From: Sphingomonas liriopis
Lineage (GTDB): Bacteria > Pseudomonadota > Alphaproteobacteria > Sphingomonadales > Sphingomonadaceae
Assembly (NCBI RefSeq): GCF_024211255.1
Contig: NZ_JAMLDY010000023.1
Location: 1-54,963 of the forward strand
Length of the DNA: 54,963 nucleotides
Reading direction: 5' to 3'
Each line of letters opens with the position of its first letter. Position 1 is the stretch's first letter. A model generated the notes under the pieces. That model was not told where the DNA came from. It saw nothing but the letters and a program-made list of their open reading frames with translations, and did not search any database. Below are positions 24,011 through 35,022 of the stretch, piece after piece. Made by a program: the position numbers and the translations under genes.

Positions 24011-25954
24011 ATGAGCCGCATAATCGACCGCCGCCAGATGCTACGCGGGGCCGCCCTGGCGGGGGGCGGGCTCGCGCTGTCTGCCTATATGCCGGCTTGG
24101 GCGCAGACCAATTCGACGGGTCTTGCGACACCCCTGCCGACCGTCACCGGCAACGACATCACGCTGCGGATCGCGCGACAGACGATGATGATCGACGGTC
24201 GCCCGTCCAAGGCGATCGGGATCAACGGCACGGTTCCCGCGCCGCTGATCCGCCTGCGTGAAGGCCAGAATGTCCGCCTCAACGTCATCAACGACCTCGA
24301 CGAGGACAGCTCGATCCATTGGCATGGCCTGCTGGTTCCACCGCAGTATGACGGCGTGCCCGGGATCTCGTTCCCCGGCATCAAGGCGCGATCGAGCTTC
24401 CTCTACGAGTTCCCGCTCAAACAGAATGGCACCTACTGGTATCATAGCCATTCCGGGCTTCAGGAGCAGCTTGGGCATTATGGGCCGATCGTGATCGACC
24501 CGGCCGACGCCGATCCGGTGCAGTTCGATCGCGAGCACGTCATCGTGCTTTCCGATCATAGCCAGATCAGCCCCGCCGCGATCTTCCGCTACATGAAGGT
24601 CAACCCGGGCTATTTCAATTATCAGCAACAGACGCTTGCCGGGCTGTTGGCGGGGAAGGATCAGACGCTCAAGGAGCGGATGGACTGGGGCAAGATGCGG
24701 ATGAGCCCCACCGATATCTCCGACGCGACCGGCCCGGCCTATACCTATCTCGTCAACGGGCATGGCCCGCGCGACAACTGGACGGCGCTGTTCACGCCGG
24801 GGCAGCGGGTGCGGCTACGCATCATCAACGCCTCGTCGATGACGACCTTCAACGTCCGCATCCCCGGCCTGCGCCTCACCATCGTCCAGGCGGACGGTCA
24901 GAACGTCATGCCGGTCGAGGTCGACGAGTTCCAGATCGGCGTCGCCGAGACCTATGATGCCATCGTCACGCCGACCGACAACCGGGCCTACACGCTCGTC
25001 GGCGAGGCGATCGACCGATCGGGCCTCGCACGCGCGACGTTGGCGCCGCATGCCGGTATGGCGGCCGAGGTTCCGGCGCTCCGCCCCCGCCCCCTCGCCT
25101 CGATGAAGGACATGGGCATGGACATGTCGTCGATGGCCGGCATGGACGGAATGGACATGGCGGGGGGCGGCATGACGCGCGGAGTCGATCCGACCGCCGA
25201 GAAGAACCCGTCCGCCCGGCTTACGACCCCCGGCGCCGGCATGGCGACCGGTGCGATGGCGCAGGGCGGTAGTGCCATGCCGGGGATGGATCATGGCGGC
25301 ATGGACCACGGTGCGATGGCTGCCGGCGGGATGGCCGGCATGGATCATGGCGCGATCGGCAGCCAGCAGGGCGGCATGGGCGCGATGGACATGGGGTCGA
25401 TGAAGATGCGCGACTTCTCCAAAGCGCCCCAGGTCAAGAAGGGACCGGGTGTCCAGACGATCTCGCCCATGCCCATGGATCGCACCGACTACCCCGGTCA
25501 GGGGCTGGAGGACGTCGGGCACAAGGTGCTCGTCTATCGCGACCTGATGTCGCTGACACCCAATCCCGACGTGCGTGCGCCGTCGCGCAGTCTGGACATC
25601 CACCTCACCGGTAACATGGAGCGCTTCATGTGGTCCTTCGACGGCGAGAAGATGTCGGACGTCCATGAACCGATCCCCTTCCTCGAGGGCGAGCGGGTGC
25701 GGATCAACCTTATCAACGACACGATGATGGGCCACCCGATCCACATTCACGGTCACTTCTTCGAGCTGGTGACGGGGCATGGCGATCACGCGCCGCGCAA
25801 GCACACGGTCATCGTCCAACCCGGCGGCAAAGTAACGTGGGATCTGACCGCCGATGCCGTCGGCGATTGGGCGTTCCACTGCCATCTTCTCTATCACATG
25901 CACGCCGGCATGATGCGGACCGTAAGCGTGCGTCCGCGTGGAGAAGCCGCATGA
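24011..25954 (+). CDS. copA: Multicopper oxidase CopA, copper resistance
   Basis: A periplasmic multicopper oxidase that oxidises Cu(I) and binds copper. A Tat signal (DRRQMLRGAALAGGG) starts the protein. Copper-site motifs are HWHG (103-106), HSH (145-147), HPIHIHGH (about 575-582) and HCHLLYHMH (about 623-631, with the type 1 Cys). A Met/Asp-rich insert (about 370-465, many MxGMDM units) lies between domains 2 and 3 and probably stores Cu(I). 647 aa is normal for CopA/PcoA. It overlaps copB by ATGA. Confidence 0.96.
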   Translation: MSRIIDRRQMLRGAALAGGGLALSAYMPAWAQTNSTGLATPLPTVTGNDITLRIARQTMMIDGRPSKAIGINGTVPAPLIRLREGQNVRLNVINDLDEDSSIHWHGLLVPPQYDGVPGISFPGIKARSSFLYEFPLKQNGTYWYHSHSGLQEQLGHYGPIVIDPADADPVQFDREHVIVLSDHSQISPAAIFRYMKVNPGYFNYQQQTLAGLLAGKDQTLKERMDWGKMRMSPTDISDATGPAYTYLVNGHGPRDNWTALFTPGQRVRLRIINASSMTTFNVRIPGLRLTIVQADGQNVMPVEVDEFQIGVAETYDAIVTPTDNRAYTLVGEAIDRSGLARATLAPHAGMAAEVPALRPRPLASMKDMGMDMSSMAGMDGMDMAGGGMTRGVDPTAEKNPSARLTTPGAGMATGAMAQGGSAMPGMDHGGMDHGAMAAGGMAGMDHGAIGSQQGGMGAMDMGSMKMRDFSKAPQVKKGPGVQTISPMPMDRTDYPGQGLEDVGHKVLVYRDLMSLTPNPDVRAPSRSLDIHLTGNMERFMWSFDGEKMSDVHEPIPFLEGERVRINLINDTMMGHPIHIHGHFFELVTGHGDHAPRKHTVIVQPGGKVTWDLTADAVGDWAFHCHLLYHMHAGMMRTVSVRPRGEAA

Positions 25955-27120
25955 GCCGCTTCGCCTTATTCCTTGCGACGACCGCCACGATCGTCGTCAC
26001 CGGTCCCGCCGCAGCGCAGTCGATGCAGGGCATGAACATGCCGGGAATGACGATGCCCGCGAAGCAGCCGGCGGCGAAGGCGAAGCCCTCTGCCAAGAGT
26101 AAGCGCGCGCCCGCGCATCGTGCGACGCCGGCCAAGCGATCGACCGCGCCGATGGATGGCATGAAGGGCATGGACCATTCCGCCATGCCGGGCATGCAGC
26201 TGCCGCCAAGCGGTCAGCAACCCGCACAGGGCGCGCCGCAGCCGATGCAGGGCATGGATCATTCGGCGATGCCGGGAATGTCGATGCCTGCCGGCCAGCA
26301 GGGCCACGACATGAACGGCATGTCGGGCATGAACGGCATGGCGATGCCGGGCATGGCGCAGACCGGAACAGCGCTTCCCGCAGGCGATGCGCCTGCCCCT
26401 GCCCCGCCGATGGACCATTACGCCGATCGCATGTTCGCCCCTGCCGAGATGGCGAAGGCGCGCAGCGATATGATGTTCGAGCAGGGCGGCCAGCCCTTCC
26501 ATCAAGTGATGTTCAACCTCGCCGAATATCAGGCCCGACAGGGTCGCGACGGCTATCGCTGGGACGGCGAGGCGTGGTTTGGCGGCGACATCAACCGCCT
26601 TTGGCTCAAGAGTGAGGGCGAAGGCGCGTTTCGCGAGGGCATCGAGAGCGCCGAGGTGCAAGCGCTCTATAGCCGGGCAGTCGGCCCCTATTTCAATCTT
26701 CAGGGCGGCGTTCGTCAGGACTTGGGGCCATCCCCGAAGCGTACCTACGCGACGGTCGGTTTCGAGGGGCTGGCTCCCTACATGTTCGAGGTCGAGGGCG
26801 CGCTGTTCCTGTCGACCAAGGGCGACCTGCTTGGTCGCCTGGAAGGCTATTACGACCAGCGCATCACGCAGCGGCTCGTCCTCCAGCCGCGTGTCGAGTT
26901 CAATCTAGCGGCCCAGGATGTGCGCGAAAACGGTATCGGCCGCGGGCTGACCGATGCCGAGCTGGGGCTGCGGCTCCGCTATGAAATCCGGCGACAGTTC
27001 GCGCCCTATGTCGGCGTCTCCTACTTGGCGCAAACCGGTCGCACTGCTGACTTCACACGCGCGCAAGGCAAAGACCCCACCACCACGAGCTTCGTCGCGG
27101 GCGTGAGAGTGTGGTTCTGA
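25951..27120 (+). CDS. copB: Outer membrane copper resistance protein CopB
   Basis: A 389-aa outer membrane protein. A signal peptide (cut after AAAQ, about residue 22) is followed by a Met/His-rich and Lys/Ala-rich amino half (MQGMNMPGM, MKGMDHSAMPGM) and then the CopB beta-barrel domain, beginning near MDHYADRMFAPAEMAKAR. The end GVRVWF is typical of a barrel carboxy terminus. The ATG at 25951 overlaps the copA stop. It would bind or pass copper at the outer membrane. Confidence 0.93.
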   Translation: MSRFALFLATTATIVVTGPAAAQSMQGMNMPGMTMPAKQPAAKAKPSAKSKRAPAHRATPAKRSTAPMDGMKGMDHSAMPGMQLPPSGQQPAQGAPQPMQGMDHSAMPGMSMPAGQQGHDMNGMSGMNGMAMPGMAQTGTALPAGDAPAPAPPMDHYADRMFAPAEMAKARSDMMFEQGGQPFHQVMFNLAEYQARQGRDGYRWDGEAWFGGDINRLWLKSEGEGAFREGIESAEVQALYSRAVGPYFNLQGGVRQDLGPSPKRTYATVGFEGLAPYMFEVEGALFLSTKGDLLGRLEGYYDQRITQRLVLQPRVEFNLAAQDVRENGIGRGLTDAELGLRLRYEIRRQFAPYVGVSYLAQTGRTADFTRAQGKDPTTTSFVAGVRVWF

Positions 27121-27123
27121 AGA

Positions 27124-28287
27124 ATGCTAGAAGCGATCATCAAGGCGCTGCGCATGGCGGGCATCATGGGCTGGGGAATCCTGTGGGCGCTGATCTTCGG
27201 CTTTCTCATTTCCGCGGTGATCCAGGCGGTGGTCAGCCATAAGGAGATGGCCAAGCTGCTGCCCGACGATCGGGCGGGCACGATCATCAAGGCATCCGCG
27301 CTCGGTGCAGCATCCTCCTCCTGCTCCTATGCCGCGGTCGCGATCGCGCGTTCGATGGTCCGCAAGGACGCGAACTTCACCGCCGCAATGGCTTTCCAGT
27401 TCGCCTCGACCAATCTCGTGTTGGAGCTGGGTCTGATCCTAGCGATCCTGCTGGGGTGGCGGTTTACCGCGGGCACCTGGGCGGGCGGCCTTGTCATGAT
27501 CGTGCTGATGGTCGCGCTGATGCGGGTCTTTTTCCGGCGTCGGATGGTCGAGCAGGCCAAAAAGCAAGCGGACAAGGGCGTGGCGGGCAAGATGGAAGGG
27601 CACGCTGCGATGGACATGAGCGTCGAGGGCGGGTCGCTGCGCGATCGTCTGTTCTCGGCCAAGGGGCTGACCGCGACCGCGCATTACTATTGGATGGACT
27701 GGGCATCGCTGTGGTTCGACATCGCGCTCGGCCTGCTGATCGCGGGTGCCGTGGCGGCGTGGGTGCCGCAGACCTTCTGGGCCAGCATCTTCGCAGCCGA
27801 CAACCCGACACTCGCCAAGATCGTCGGCCCGCTCATCGGCCCGCTGATCGCAGTGGTGACGTTCGTCTGCTCGGTCGGTAACGTGCCGCTGGCAGCGGTG
27901 CTCTGGAATGGCGGAGCGAGCTTCGGCGGCGTGATCGCATTCATCTTCGGTGATCTGATCGTCATCCCCATCCTGGACATTTACCGTCGCTACTACGGGC
28001 TGAAAGCCGCCGCAGTGCTCGCCCTGATATTCTACGCGGCGATGGTTGGCGCCGCCTATGTGGTCGAGTTGGTATTCGGCTTTGCCGGGATGATCCCGGC
28101 CACGCGCTCGGCTCAGCTCATGACCGAGGGGCTGAGCTGGAACTACACGACGTGGCTCAACATCATCGGCCTGGCTCTATCCTCGATGCTGCTCTGGCGC
28201 TTCCTCGCGACCGGTGGCCCGGAAATGCTGCAAATGATGAAAGACAATCAAAATCAACAATCTGACGAGCATCACCATCATCATTGA
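27124..28287 (+). CDS. Permease of the ArsP/DUF318 family
   Basis: A 387-aa inner membrane protein with about eight to ten helices. The segments SSSCSYAAVAIARS (Cys67) and CSVGNVPLAAVLWNGGASFGG match the permease family that includes ArsP. A carboxy-terminal EHHHHH tail and the position 3 bp after copB argue for a metal substrate, perhaps copper, rather than organoarsenic. The family is clear but the substrate is not. Confidence 0.82.
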   Translation: MLEAIIKALRMAGIMGWGILWALIFGFLISAVIQAVVSHKEMAKLLPDDRAGTIIKASALGAASSSCSYAAVAIARSMVRKDANFTAAMAFQFASTNLVLELGLILAILLGWRFTAGTWAGGLVMIVLMVALMRVFFRRRMVEQAKKQADKGVAGKMEGHAAMDMSVEGGSLRDRLFSAKGLTATAHYYWMDWASLWFDIALGLLIAGAVAAWVPQTFWASIFAADNPTLAKIVGPLIGPLIAVVTFVCSVGNVPLAAVLWNGGASFGGVIAFIFGDLIVIPILDIYRRYYGLKAAAVLALIFYAAMVGAAYVVELVFGFAGMIPATRSAQLMTEGLSWNYTTWLNIIGLALSSMLLWRFLATGGPEMLQMMKDNQNQQSDEHHHHH

Positions 28288-28362
28288 GCTTCGCCGCAGA
28301 AGTCGGGCTATCGCGATGCCACATTCATTGACACTTAGCTCCGACCGGCTGACAAGATCCGC

Positions 28363-28725
28363 GTGTTGAAGACCCGCCTTTCCCTGTTGCTCCTGATCGG
28401 AGCCCTTATCGGCCTGTTCGGTCAGGGAATGGCGTATGCGTCCGGGCCTGCGTACACGCCGAAGGTTGCCGCCAGTCATGCGATGCCCAGCGGCATGGAT
28501 TGCACGGACATGGCATCCGCGCAAAAGCGTTCGCCCGAGCGTCCCTGCAAAGGGCTGACGCTCGCGTGTATCGCGCAGATGGGATGCGTCGTCCCGATGA
28601 CCTTTGACACGGAACGACCGATCGTGGAGCGCGCGCGCGTAGCGCAGCTCGCCGCGACATGGCCGCCGGCCCCGATGTTGGCCGGGCGTGAGGTCGCGCC
28701 CGAGCCGGAGCCGCCCACCGTCTGA
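28363..28725 (+). CDS. Small secreted Cys-rich protein in the copper cluster
   Basis: A 120-aa protein with a signal peptide (LLLLIGALIGLFGQGMAYA, cut near residue 26) and Cys47, Cys62, Cys69 and Cys75 in a compact mature domain, plus a Pro/Glu-rich end. No family recognised. GTG start at 28363; the upstream ribosome site is weak. Lying between a permease and cusCBA, it may be a periplasmic copper-binding protein. Confidence 0.6.
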   Translation: MLKTRLSLLLLIGALIGLFGQGMAYASGPAYTPKVAASHAMPSGMDCTDMASAQKRSPERPCKGLTLACIAQMGCVVPMTFDTERPIVERARVAQLAATWPPAPMLAGREVAPEPEPPTV

Positions 28726-28812
28726 TCGACCCGAGTTAGGGTTCTGACGCCTGTTGCCCTCGTGGCGGCAGGCGCAACCCGATCGTGGCCTCGACCAGAA
28801 CGGAAAACCAAC

Positions 28813-30039
28813 ATGAAGCTATTCGTCGTGGCGGCATTGTCCGCCATCGCCAGCGCCGCGCACGCGGGGCCGCTGACCTATGACCAGGCGCTCCGCCAAG
28901 CGGTCGCCAATGCGCCGGGTGCCGCGGCCACGCGCGCGGGGATCGACGCTGCCGGTGCGGACGCCCGCGCGGCGGGCAGTCTTCCCGACCCGCGTCTGTC
29001 GTTCGGTCTCGACAACTACCCCATCTCCGGGCCGCCCGCCTTCACCTTGGGCGGCGACAATATGACGATGGCGCGCATCGGCGTGCAGCAGGACATCCCC
29101 AATCTGGCGAAGCGTCATGCGGCCCAGGCACAGGCGCGCGCCGCGATCACGACCGCCGAAGCTGCGCAAGCGTCCCGACTTCGCCAGATACGCCTCGGCG
29201 CGGGCGTCGCTTGGATCGAGCTGGCCTATGCCCAGCGCCGCCTTGTGGCGATGGATCGCGTCCTGACGACGCTTCATACCCTCCCGACCACGGCACGCAG
29301 CGCGGTCGCGTCGGGATCGGCCCGCCCGGCCCAGACCCTGGCGGTGGATCAGTCCATTGCCGCCCTGGAGGATCGCAGGGACACGCTGGTCGCCGACGTC
29401 GGGCGGGCGCGGGTGATGCTGGCGCGCTGGACCGGCGTGCCAGCCCCCGAGGCGACCGGGGACGTGCCCGCGCCCGACCTCGTGCCGGCCCGGCTGCGCG
29501 CCGCCTTGTTGCGCCATCCCGACATCCAGACCGCCGACGCCAGCGTGGGGCGGGTGCAGGCCGACGTGGACGCGGCCCGCGCCGACAAGCGCCCGGATTG
29601 GGGGTTCGACGTCGCCTACCAACGGCGCGATCCGCGCTATGGCGATATGGTCTCGGCCGGCGTGTCGATGAGCTTGCCGCTGTTCACGCGCACCCGGCAA
29701 GATCCGCGGATCGCTGCCCGTCAGGCGGCAGCCTCGCAGGCCGAAGCCGAGCGGGAGGATACGCGCCGGGCGCTGGCTGCCGACCTCGAGGCGGGACTTG
29801 CCGATCACGTGATGCATCACGCGCAGTGGATGCGGGCGCGCGACGTGCTGTTGCCGCTCGCGCGGCAGCGCTCCGAGCTGGACACCGCCAGCTATTCGGC
29901 AGGGCGGGCGGGCCTGCTCGACGTGATCGAAACCAGGACGGCGCTCGCCGACGCCGAGCTGACCGCGCTCGACCGCGAGGCCGACGTGGCGCGCGACGCG
30001 GTACGCCTTACCATCACCTATGGGAGTGAGGACCGATGA
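28813..30039 (+). CDS. cusC: Outer membrane efflux factor CusC (TolC family)
   Basis: A 408-aa outer membrane efflux protein with a signal peptide (cut after AHA, about residue 18) and two OEP repeats (PLTYDQALRQAVANAPG at the start; DWGFDVAYQRRDPRYGDMVSAGV in the middle). The frame opens at 28762, but the signal peptide begins at the ATG at 28813. It overlaps cusB by ATGA. Channel for Cu(I)/Ag(I) export with CusB and CusA. Confidence 0.88.
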   Translation: MKLFVVAALSAIASAAHAGPLTYDQALRQAVANAPGAAATRAGIDAAGADARAAGSLPDPRLSFGLDNYPISGPPAFTLGGDNMTMARIGVQQDIPNLAKRHAAQAQARAAITTAEAAQASRLRQIRLGAGVAWIELAYAQRRLVAMDRVLTTLHTLPTTARSAVASGSARPAQTLAVDQSIAALEDRRDTLVADVGRARVMLARWTGVPAPEATGDVPAPDLVPARLRAALLRHPDIQTADASVGRVQADVDAARADKRPDWGFDVAYQRRDPRYGDMVSAGVSMSLPLFTRTRQDPRIAARQAAASQAEAEREDTRRALAADLEAGLADHVMHHAQWMRARDVLLPLARQRSELDTASYSAGRAGLLDVIETRTALADAELTALDREADVARDAVRLTITYGSEDR

Positions 30040-31535
30040 GCAGCATCGCCATCACGCGACCCCGCCTGCTCGGTGCCGCGGCCCTGCTCGCCGTCGTCGC
30101 AGGCGGCGCAGGGTTCGGGATCGCCAGGCTCGGCACGGCCCCCGCGGCCGACGACGCCGTATCGCCGACCGCGCAGAAGAAGATCCTCTACTGGTACGAT
30201 CCGATGATCCCTGCGGAGCGGCACGACGGGCCGGGTCTCTCGTCGATGGGGATGAAACTGATCCCCCGCTATGCCGACGAGGGCGGAGGCGGCAGTGCCG
30301 CGCCGGGCGTGGTGATCGATGCGGCCGGCCTCCAACGGCTCGGCGCGCGGATTGTCGCGGCCGAACGCGGATCACTGTCCAATACAGCCGCGGCGACCGG
30401 CAGCATCGAGTTCAACGACCGCAACGTCGCGATCGTGCAGGCGCGCAGCGGCGGGTTCGTCCAGCGTGTCTATATGCGCGCGCCGGGCGACGTCGTGCCG
30501 GCCGGCGCGCCGCTCGCCGATATTCTCGTGCCCGAATGGGCGGGCGCACAGGCGGAATATCTCGCCGTTCGGCGAACCGGGGATGCCGCGCTCGCGCGCG
30601 CCGCCCGGCAGCGCCTGCTGCTGCTGGGAATGCCGGCCGGGCTTGTCGCGTCGGCCGAGCGTAGCGGCCGGACAAAAGGCGTGACGACGATCAGCACGCC
30701 GGTGGGCGGCGTCATCAAGACGCTCGGCGTCCGGCAGGGCATGACAGTCTCGCAGGGGCAGACACTGGCGGAGGTGAACGGGCTCGACACCGTGTGGTTG
30801 AATGCGGCCGTCCCCGAGGCCATCGCCGGGAAGCTCCGTATCGGCACGCCCGTCACCGCCACGCTGGCGGCTTTTCCGGGCGAGAGCTTCAGGGGCCGGA
30901 TCGCCGCGATCCTGCCGCAGGCCGACGCGGCGAGCCGCACGCTGACGATCCGCGTCGAGCTGTCCAATCGGGGCGGCCGTTTGCGCCCCGGCATGTTCGC
31001 CAGCGTGGCGCTCGATCAGGGGAGCCGCGATGCGCTGCTCGTTCCCAGCGAGGCCGTCATCCGGACCGGCCGGCGCACGCTCGTCATGCTGGCAGGGCCG
31101 GGCGGGCGGTTCAGACCGGCCGAGGTCCGCATCGGTGCGGAAGGCGGCGGAAAGACCGAGATCGTCGCCGGCCTGTCCGAAGGCGAGAAGGTCGTCGCGT
31201 CGGGCCAGTTCCTGATCGATTCCGAAGCGAGCCTTGCCGGCCTCGACGCGCGGCCGATCGGGGGTGCAGCGCCGCCCACGGCAAAACCGGCGCCTAAACC
31301 CGCCGCGCCGATCTACGAAACGGTCGGCAGCATCGAGGCGATCGATCGCAGCGGCGTCACCCTGTCCCACCAGCCCGTCCCGGCGATCGGCTGGCCCGCC
31401 ATGACGATGACCTTCCGCGTCGCAGATCCCGCGCTGGTGCGCGGCTATCGCAAGGGCGACCGGGTTCGCTTCGGCTTCGACCAACCCGCGGAAGGGCCGA
31501 CGCTGCGCCGCATGACGCGCGAGGCCGGTCGATGA
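30036..31535 (+). CDS. cusB: Periplasmic adaptor CusB with fused CusF-like domain
   Basis: A 499-aa adaptor. After an amino-terminal membrane anchor, residues 49-79 form the Cus-type metal-binding segment ([17 protein letters not shown], then [11 protein letters not shown]), as in E. coli CusB. The usual barrel-sandwich, hairpin and beta-barrel domains follow. The last 75 residues are a CusF-like domain ([19 protein letters not shown], then GWPAMTMTF) holding the Trp and Met copper ligands. The CusF fusion makes it longer than E. coli CusB (about 407 aa). It overlaps cusA by ATGA. Confidence 0.92.
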   Translation: MSSIAITRPRLLGAAALLAVVAGGAGFGIARLGTAPAADDAVSPTAQKKILYWYDPMIPAERHDGPGLSSMGMKLIPRYADEGGGGSAAPGVVIDAAGLQRLGARIVAAERGSLSNTAAATGSIEFNDRNVAIVQARSGGFVQRVYMRAPGDVVPAGAPLADILVPEWAGAQAEYLAVRRTGDAALARAARQRLLLLGMPAGLVASAERSGRTKGVTTISTPVGGVIKTLGVRQGMTVSQGQTLAEVNGLDTVWLNAAVPEAIAGKLRIGTPVTATLAAFPGESFRGRIAAILPQADAASRTLTIRVELSNRGGRLRPGMFASVALDQGSRDALLVPSEAVIRTGRRTLVMLAGPGGRFRPAEVRIGAEGGGKTEIVAGLSEGEKVVASGQFLIDSEASLAGLDARPIGGAAPPTAKPAPKPAAPIYETVGSIEAIDRSGVTLSHQPVPAIGWPAMTMTFRVADPALVRGYRKGDRVRFGFDQPAEGPTLRRMTREAGR

Positions 31536-34500
31536 TCGCCGCCATCATCCGCTGGTCGGTCGCGAACCGCTTCCTCGTCGTGCTGGCGGCCGTCGCGCTC
31601 GCCATCGCCGGGGTGTTCGCGATGCGCGCCACCCCCGTCGATGCGCTCCCCGACCTGTCCGACACGCAGGTCATCATCCGCACGAGCTGGCCGGGCCAGG
31701 CGCCCCAGATCGTCGAGAACCAGGTGACGTACCCGCTCACCACGACGATGCTGTCCGTCCCCGGCGCGAAGACGGTCCGCGGCTATTCGTTCTTCGGCGA
31801 CAGCTATGTCTATGTCCTCTTCGAGGATGGCACCGATCTCTATTGGGCGCGCTCGCGCGTGCTCGAATATCTTAGCCAGGTGCAAGGCCGCCTCCCCCAG
31901 GGCGCGCAGGCCGCTCTCGGTCCCGATGCGACGGGCGTCGGCTGGGTCTATGAATATGCGCTGGTGGACCGCACCGGCCGCCACGACCTGTCGCAGCTCC
32001 GATCCTTGCAGGACTGGTTCCTGCGCTACGAGCTGAAGACGCTGCCCGGCGTCGCCGAGGTGGCGAGCATCGGCGGGATGGTGAAGGAATATCAGGTGCT
32101 GCTCGACCCGACGCGGCTTGCCGCGTTCGGCGTCACCCACACCCAGGCCGTCGATGCCATTCGACGCGCCAATCAGGAGGCCGGCGGGTCCGTCCTCGAA
32201 TTGGGCGAGGCGGAATATATGGTCCGCGCGTCGGGCTATCTGCGCAGCGTGGATGATTTTCGCGCGATCCCGCTCAAGGTCGCCGGTGTCGGCGTGCCCG
32301 TCACGCTGGGCGACGTCGCCTCGATCCAGATCGGCCCCGAGATGCGCCGCGGCATCGCCGAGTTGAACGGCGAGGGCGAGGTCGCGGGCGGCGTCGTCAT
32401 CCTGCGCCAGGGCAAGAACGCACGCCAGACGATCGAGGCCGTCAGGACCAAGCTGGCGGAATTGAAGGCGAGCCTTCCTCCCGGTGTCGAGATCGTCACC
32501 ACTTATGACCGCTCGCAGTTGATCGATCGCGCGGTGGAGAACCTGTCGGGCAAGCTGATCGAGGAGTTCGTCGTCGTCGCGATCATCTGCGGGCTCTTCC
32601 TGTGGCACGTCCGATCGGCGTTGGTCGCGATCGTCACGCTGCCGCTCGGCGTACTGGCGGCTTTGCTCGTCATGCGCGTGCAGGGCGTGAACGCCAACAT
32701 CATGTCGCTGGGCGGCATCGCCATCGCGATCGGTGCGATGGTCGATGCCGCGATCGTGATGATCGAGAACGCGCACAAGCGGATCGAGCGATGGGAAAAC
32801 GATCATCCCGGCGTCGCGCTGGCAGGCGAGGAACGCTGGCGCGTCATCACCGAGGCCGCGGCCGAGGTCGGGCCGGCGCTGTTCTTCAGCCTCGTCATCA
32901 TCACCCTGTCGTTCGTGCCGGTCTTCACGCTCGAAGCGCAGGAGGGGCGGCTGTTCGCCCCGCTCGCCTTCACCAAGAGCTATGCGATGGCGGCAGCGGC
33001 GATCCTGTCGGTGACGCTCGTGCCGGTCCTGATGGGATGGCTGATCCGGGGACGCATCCCCGCCGAGAACGACAATCTCCTCAACCGCGCGCTCACCCGC
33101 GCCTATCTGCCCGCGCTCGACCGTGTGCTGGCGCGGCCGTGGCTGGCGATCGGCATCGCCGCCCTGGTGCTGGCGACGACGGCATGGCCGCTGACGCGGC
33201 TGGGTGGCGAGTTCATCCCGACGATGGACGAGGGCGACCTGCTTTACATGCCGTCCGCGCTTCCCGGCCTTTCGGCCGCGAGCGCATCGGCGCTGCTTCA
33301 GCGTACCGATCGGCTGATTAAGACCGTGCCCGAGGTCGCGACCGTGTTCGGCAAGGCCGGGCGCGCTGAGACTGCGACCGACCCTGCTCCGCTCGAGATG
33401 TTCGAGACCACCATCCAGTTCAAGCCACGCGATCAGTGGCGCGTCGGAATGACGCCGGCGAAGCTGGTGGAGGAGCTGGACCGCACGGTGCGCGTGCCGG
33501 GCCTCACCAACGTCTGGGTTCCCCCGATCCGCAACCGCATCGACATGCTGGCGACCGGCATCAAGAGCCCGATCGGGGTGAAGGTGGCGGGGTCCAATCT
33601 CGCCGAGATGGATCGGATTGCCGCCAGCATCGAGCGCGTCGCCAGGACCGTGCCGGGTGTCAGTTCGGCATTGGCCGAGCGGCTGACGGGAGGCCGCTAT
33701 GTCGATGTCGACATCGATCGGGCGACCGCAGGGCGCTACGGCCTCAACATCGCCGATGTGCAGGAGATCGTGTCGGGCGCGATCGGGGGCGAGACGATCG
33801 GCCAGACGGTCGAGGGTCTCGCCCGCTACCCGATCAGCGTCCGCTACCCGCGCGAGCTGCGCGATAGCCTGGAGGGCTTGCGAACTCTCCCGATCGTGAC
33901 CGCATCGGGCCAGCAGATCACGCTCGGCACCGTCGCTTCCGTAACGATCGCGGAAGGCCCGCCGATGCTCAAGACCGAGAACGGTCGGCCCTCGACCTGG
34001 GTCTATGTCGATGTACGTGGGCGCGACTTGGCCTCCACGGTCGCCGACCTGCGCCGTGCCGTCGCCAAGGATGTTCGGCTCAGCCCGGGCGTGTCGATCG
34101 CCTATTCCGGGCAGTTCGAGTATCTGCAGCGCGCCGAGGCGCGGTTGATGCTCGTCGTGCCGGCGACGCTCGCGATCATCTTCCTCCTGCTCTACCTCAC
34201 CTTCGGACGGCTCGACGAGGCGGCGCTTATCATGGGTACGCTGCCCTTCGCGCTGACCGGCGGGATCTGGACGCTCTGGCTGCTCGGTTATGCGCAGTCG
34301 GTCGCGACCGGCGTCGGGTTCATCGCGCTCGCCGGCGTCTCGGCCGAGTTCGGCGTCGTCATGCTGATCTATTTGAAACACGCGCTGGCGGAACGCGGGC
34401 CGTCGCCGTCGCCAGACCAGGTGTCGGAGGCGATCCGGGAGGGCGCGCTGTTGCGGGTGCGGCCCAAGGCGATGACTGTCGCGGTGATCGTCGCCGGGCT

Positions 34501-34672
34501 GTTTCCCGTCCTGATCGGGCATGGTGCGGGGTCGGAGGTCATGAGCCGGATCGCCGCGCCGATGATCGGCGGAATGCTGACCGCACCGCTTCTGTCCATG
34601 TTCATCCTGCCCGCCGCCTACATGCTGTTGCGGCGCCGAACCCTCACCCACCCCGAAAGGAAAACATCGTGA
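31532..34672 (+). CDS. cusA: Cu(I)/Ag(I) RND pump CusA
   Basis: A 1046-aa RND transporter of the heavy-metal efflux class. It starts [17 protein letters not shown], and helix 4 carries [19 protein letters not shown], the form seen in Cu/Ag exporters and different from the DFG-type motif of the CzcA on this plasmid. Segments such as [20 protein letters not shown] are typical of CusA. It is driven by the proton gradient and works with CusB and CusC. Confidence 0.94.
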   Translation: MIAAIIRWSVANRFLVVLAAVALAIAGVFAMRATPVDALPDLSDTQVIIRTSWPGQAPQIVENQVTYPLTTTMLSVPGAKTVRGYSFFGDSYVYVLFEDGTDLYWARSRVLEYLSQVQGRLPQGAQAALGPDATGVGWVYEYALVDRTGRHDLSQLRSLQDWFLRYELKTLPGVAEVASIGGMVKEYQVLLDPTRLAAFGVTHTQAVDAIRRANQEAGGSVLELGEAEYMVRASGYLRSVDDFRAIPLKVAGVGVPVTLGDVASIQIGPEMRRGIAELNGEGEVAGGVVILRQGKNARQTIEAVRTKLAELKASLPPGVEIVTTYDRSQLIDRAVENLSGKLIEEFVVVAIICGLFLWHVRSALVAIVTLPLGVLAALLVMRVQGVNANIMSLGGIAIAIGAMVDAAIVMIENAHKRIERWENDHPGVALAGEERWRVITEAAAEVGPALFFSLVIITLSFVPVFTLEAQEGRLFAPLAFTKSYAMAAAAILSVTLVPVLMGWLIRGRIPAENDNLLNRALTRAYLPALDRVLARPWLAIGIAALVLATTAWPLTRLGGEFIPTMDEGDLLYMPSALPGLSAASASALLQRTDRLIKTVPEVATVFGKAGRAETATDPAPLEMFETTIQFKPRDQWRVGMTPAKLVEELDRTVRVPGLTNVWVPPIRNRIDMLATGIKSPIGVKVAGSNLAEMDRIAASIERVARTVPGVSSALAERLTGGRYVDVDIDRATAGRYGLNIADVQEIVSGAIGGETIGQTVEGLARYPISVRYPRELRDSLEGLRTLPIVTASGQQITLGTVASVTIAEGPPMLKTENGRPSTWVYVDVRGRDLASTVADLRRAVAKDVRLSPGVSIAYSGQFEYLQRAEARLMLVVPATLAIIFLLLYLTFGRLDEAALIMGTLPFALTGGIWTLWLLGYAQSVATGVGFIALAGVSAEFGVVMLIYLKHALAERGPSPSPDQVSEAIREGALLRVRPKAMTVAVIVAGLFPVLIGHGAGSEVMSRIAAPMIGGMLTAPLLSMFILPAAYMLLRRRTLTHPERKTS

Positions 34673-35001
34673 AGCTCACACACTCCCTGCGCGCCGCGTC
34701 GATCCTGCTGCTCGTGCCGATCGCGACGGGTGCCGTTGCCCAAGGCGGCAAGCCGTCCGCTGCTGCGGCAGTGGTGAAGACCGGAAACGGCATGGGGACG
34801 ATCACCGCGATCGATGCGAAAGGCGGAACCGTGACCATCAAGCATGGCCCGATCCCGACCATCGGCTGGCCCGCCATGACGATGACCTTTCGCGCGTTTC
34901 CCCCCGCCCTGCTCAAGGGATTACGGTCGGGACAGCGGGTCGCGTTCACCGCTAGGGTGAAGGGCATGGCGGCCGAGGTCACGGCGATCAGCCCGCATTG
35001 A
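34669..35001 (+). CDS. cusF: Periplasmic copper chaperone CusF-like
   Basis: A 110-aa secreted protein: signal peptide (cut near AVAQ, about residue 25), then a small OB-fold domain with [13 protein letters not shown] (about residues 65-77), the Cu(I)-binding Trp and Met residues of CusF. It starts with GTG overlapping the cusA stop. It duplicates the CusF-like domain already fused to CusB and would hand Cu(I) to the pump. Confidence 0.9.
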   Translation: MKLTHSLRAASILLLVPIATGAVAQGGKPSAAAAVVKTGNGMGTITAIDAKGGTVTIKHGPIPTIGWPAMTMTFRAFPPALLKGLRSGQRVAFTARVKGMAAEVTAISPH

Positions 35002-35011
35002 CGATGCGGGC
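34991..35011. terminator. Strong hairpin between convergent cusF and Grx-MauE genes
   Basis: GCCCGCAT (34991-34998) and ATGCGGGC (35004-35011) form a perfect 8-bp stem with a 5-base loop that holds the cusF stop codon. No T-run follows on either strand, so it may be a bidirectional barrier rather than a classic intrinsic terminator. Confidence 0.5.
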
Positions 35012-35022
35012 GGTCGCTCGCG

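Noticed and set aside
27124..28287. Naming the permease arsP
   Set aside because: The family is right, but the gene sits in the copper operon with a His tail; an organoarsenical substrate is not supported by context.
31445..34651. Very long minus-strand open frame opposite cusA
   Set aside because: High GC coding on the opposite strand produces it; composition is Arg/His/Asp-rich with no domain, while cusA is unmistakable.
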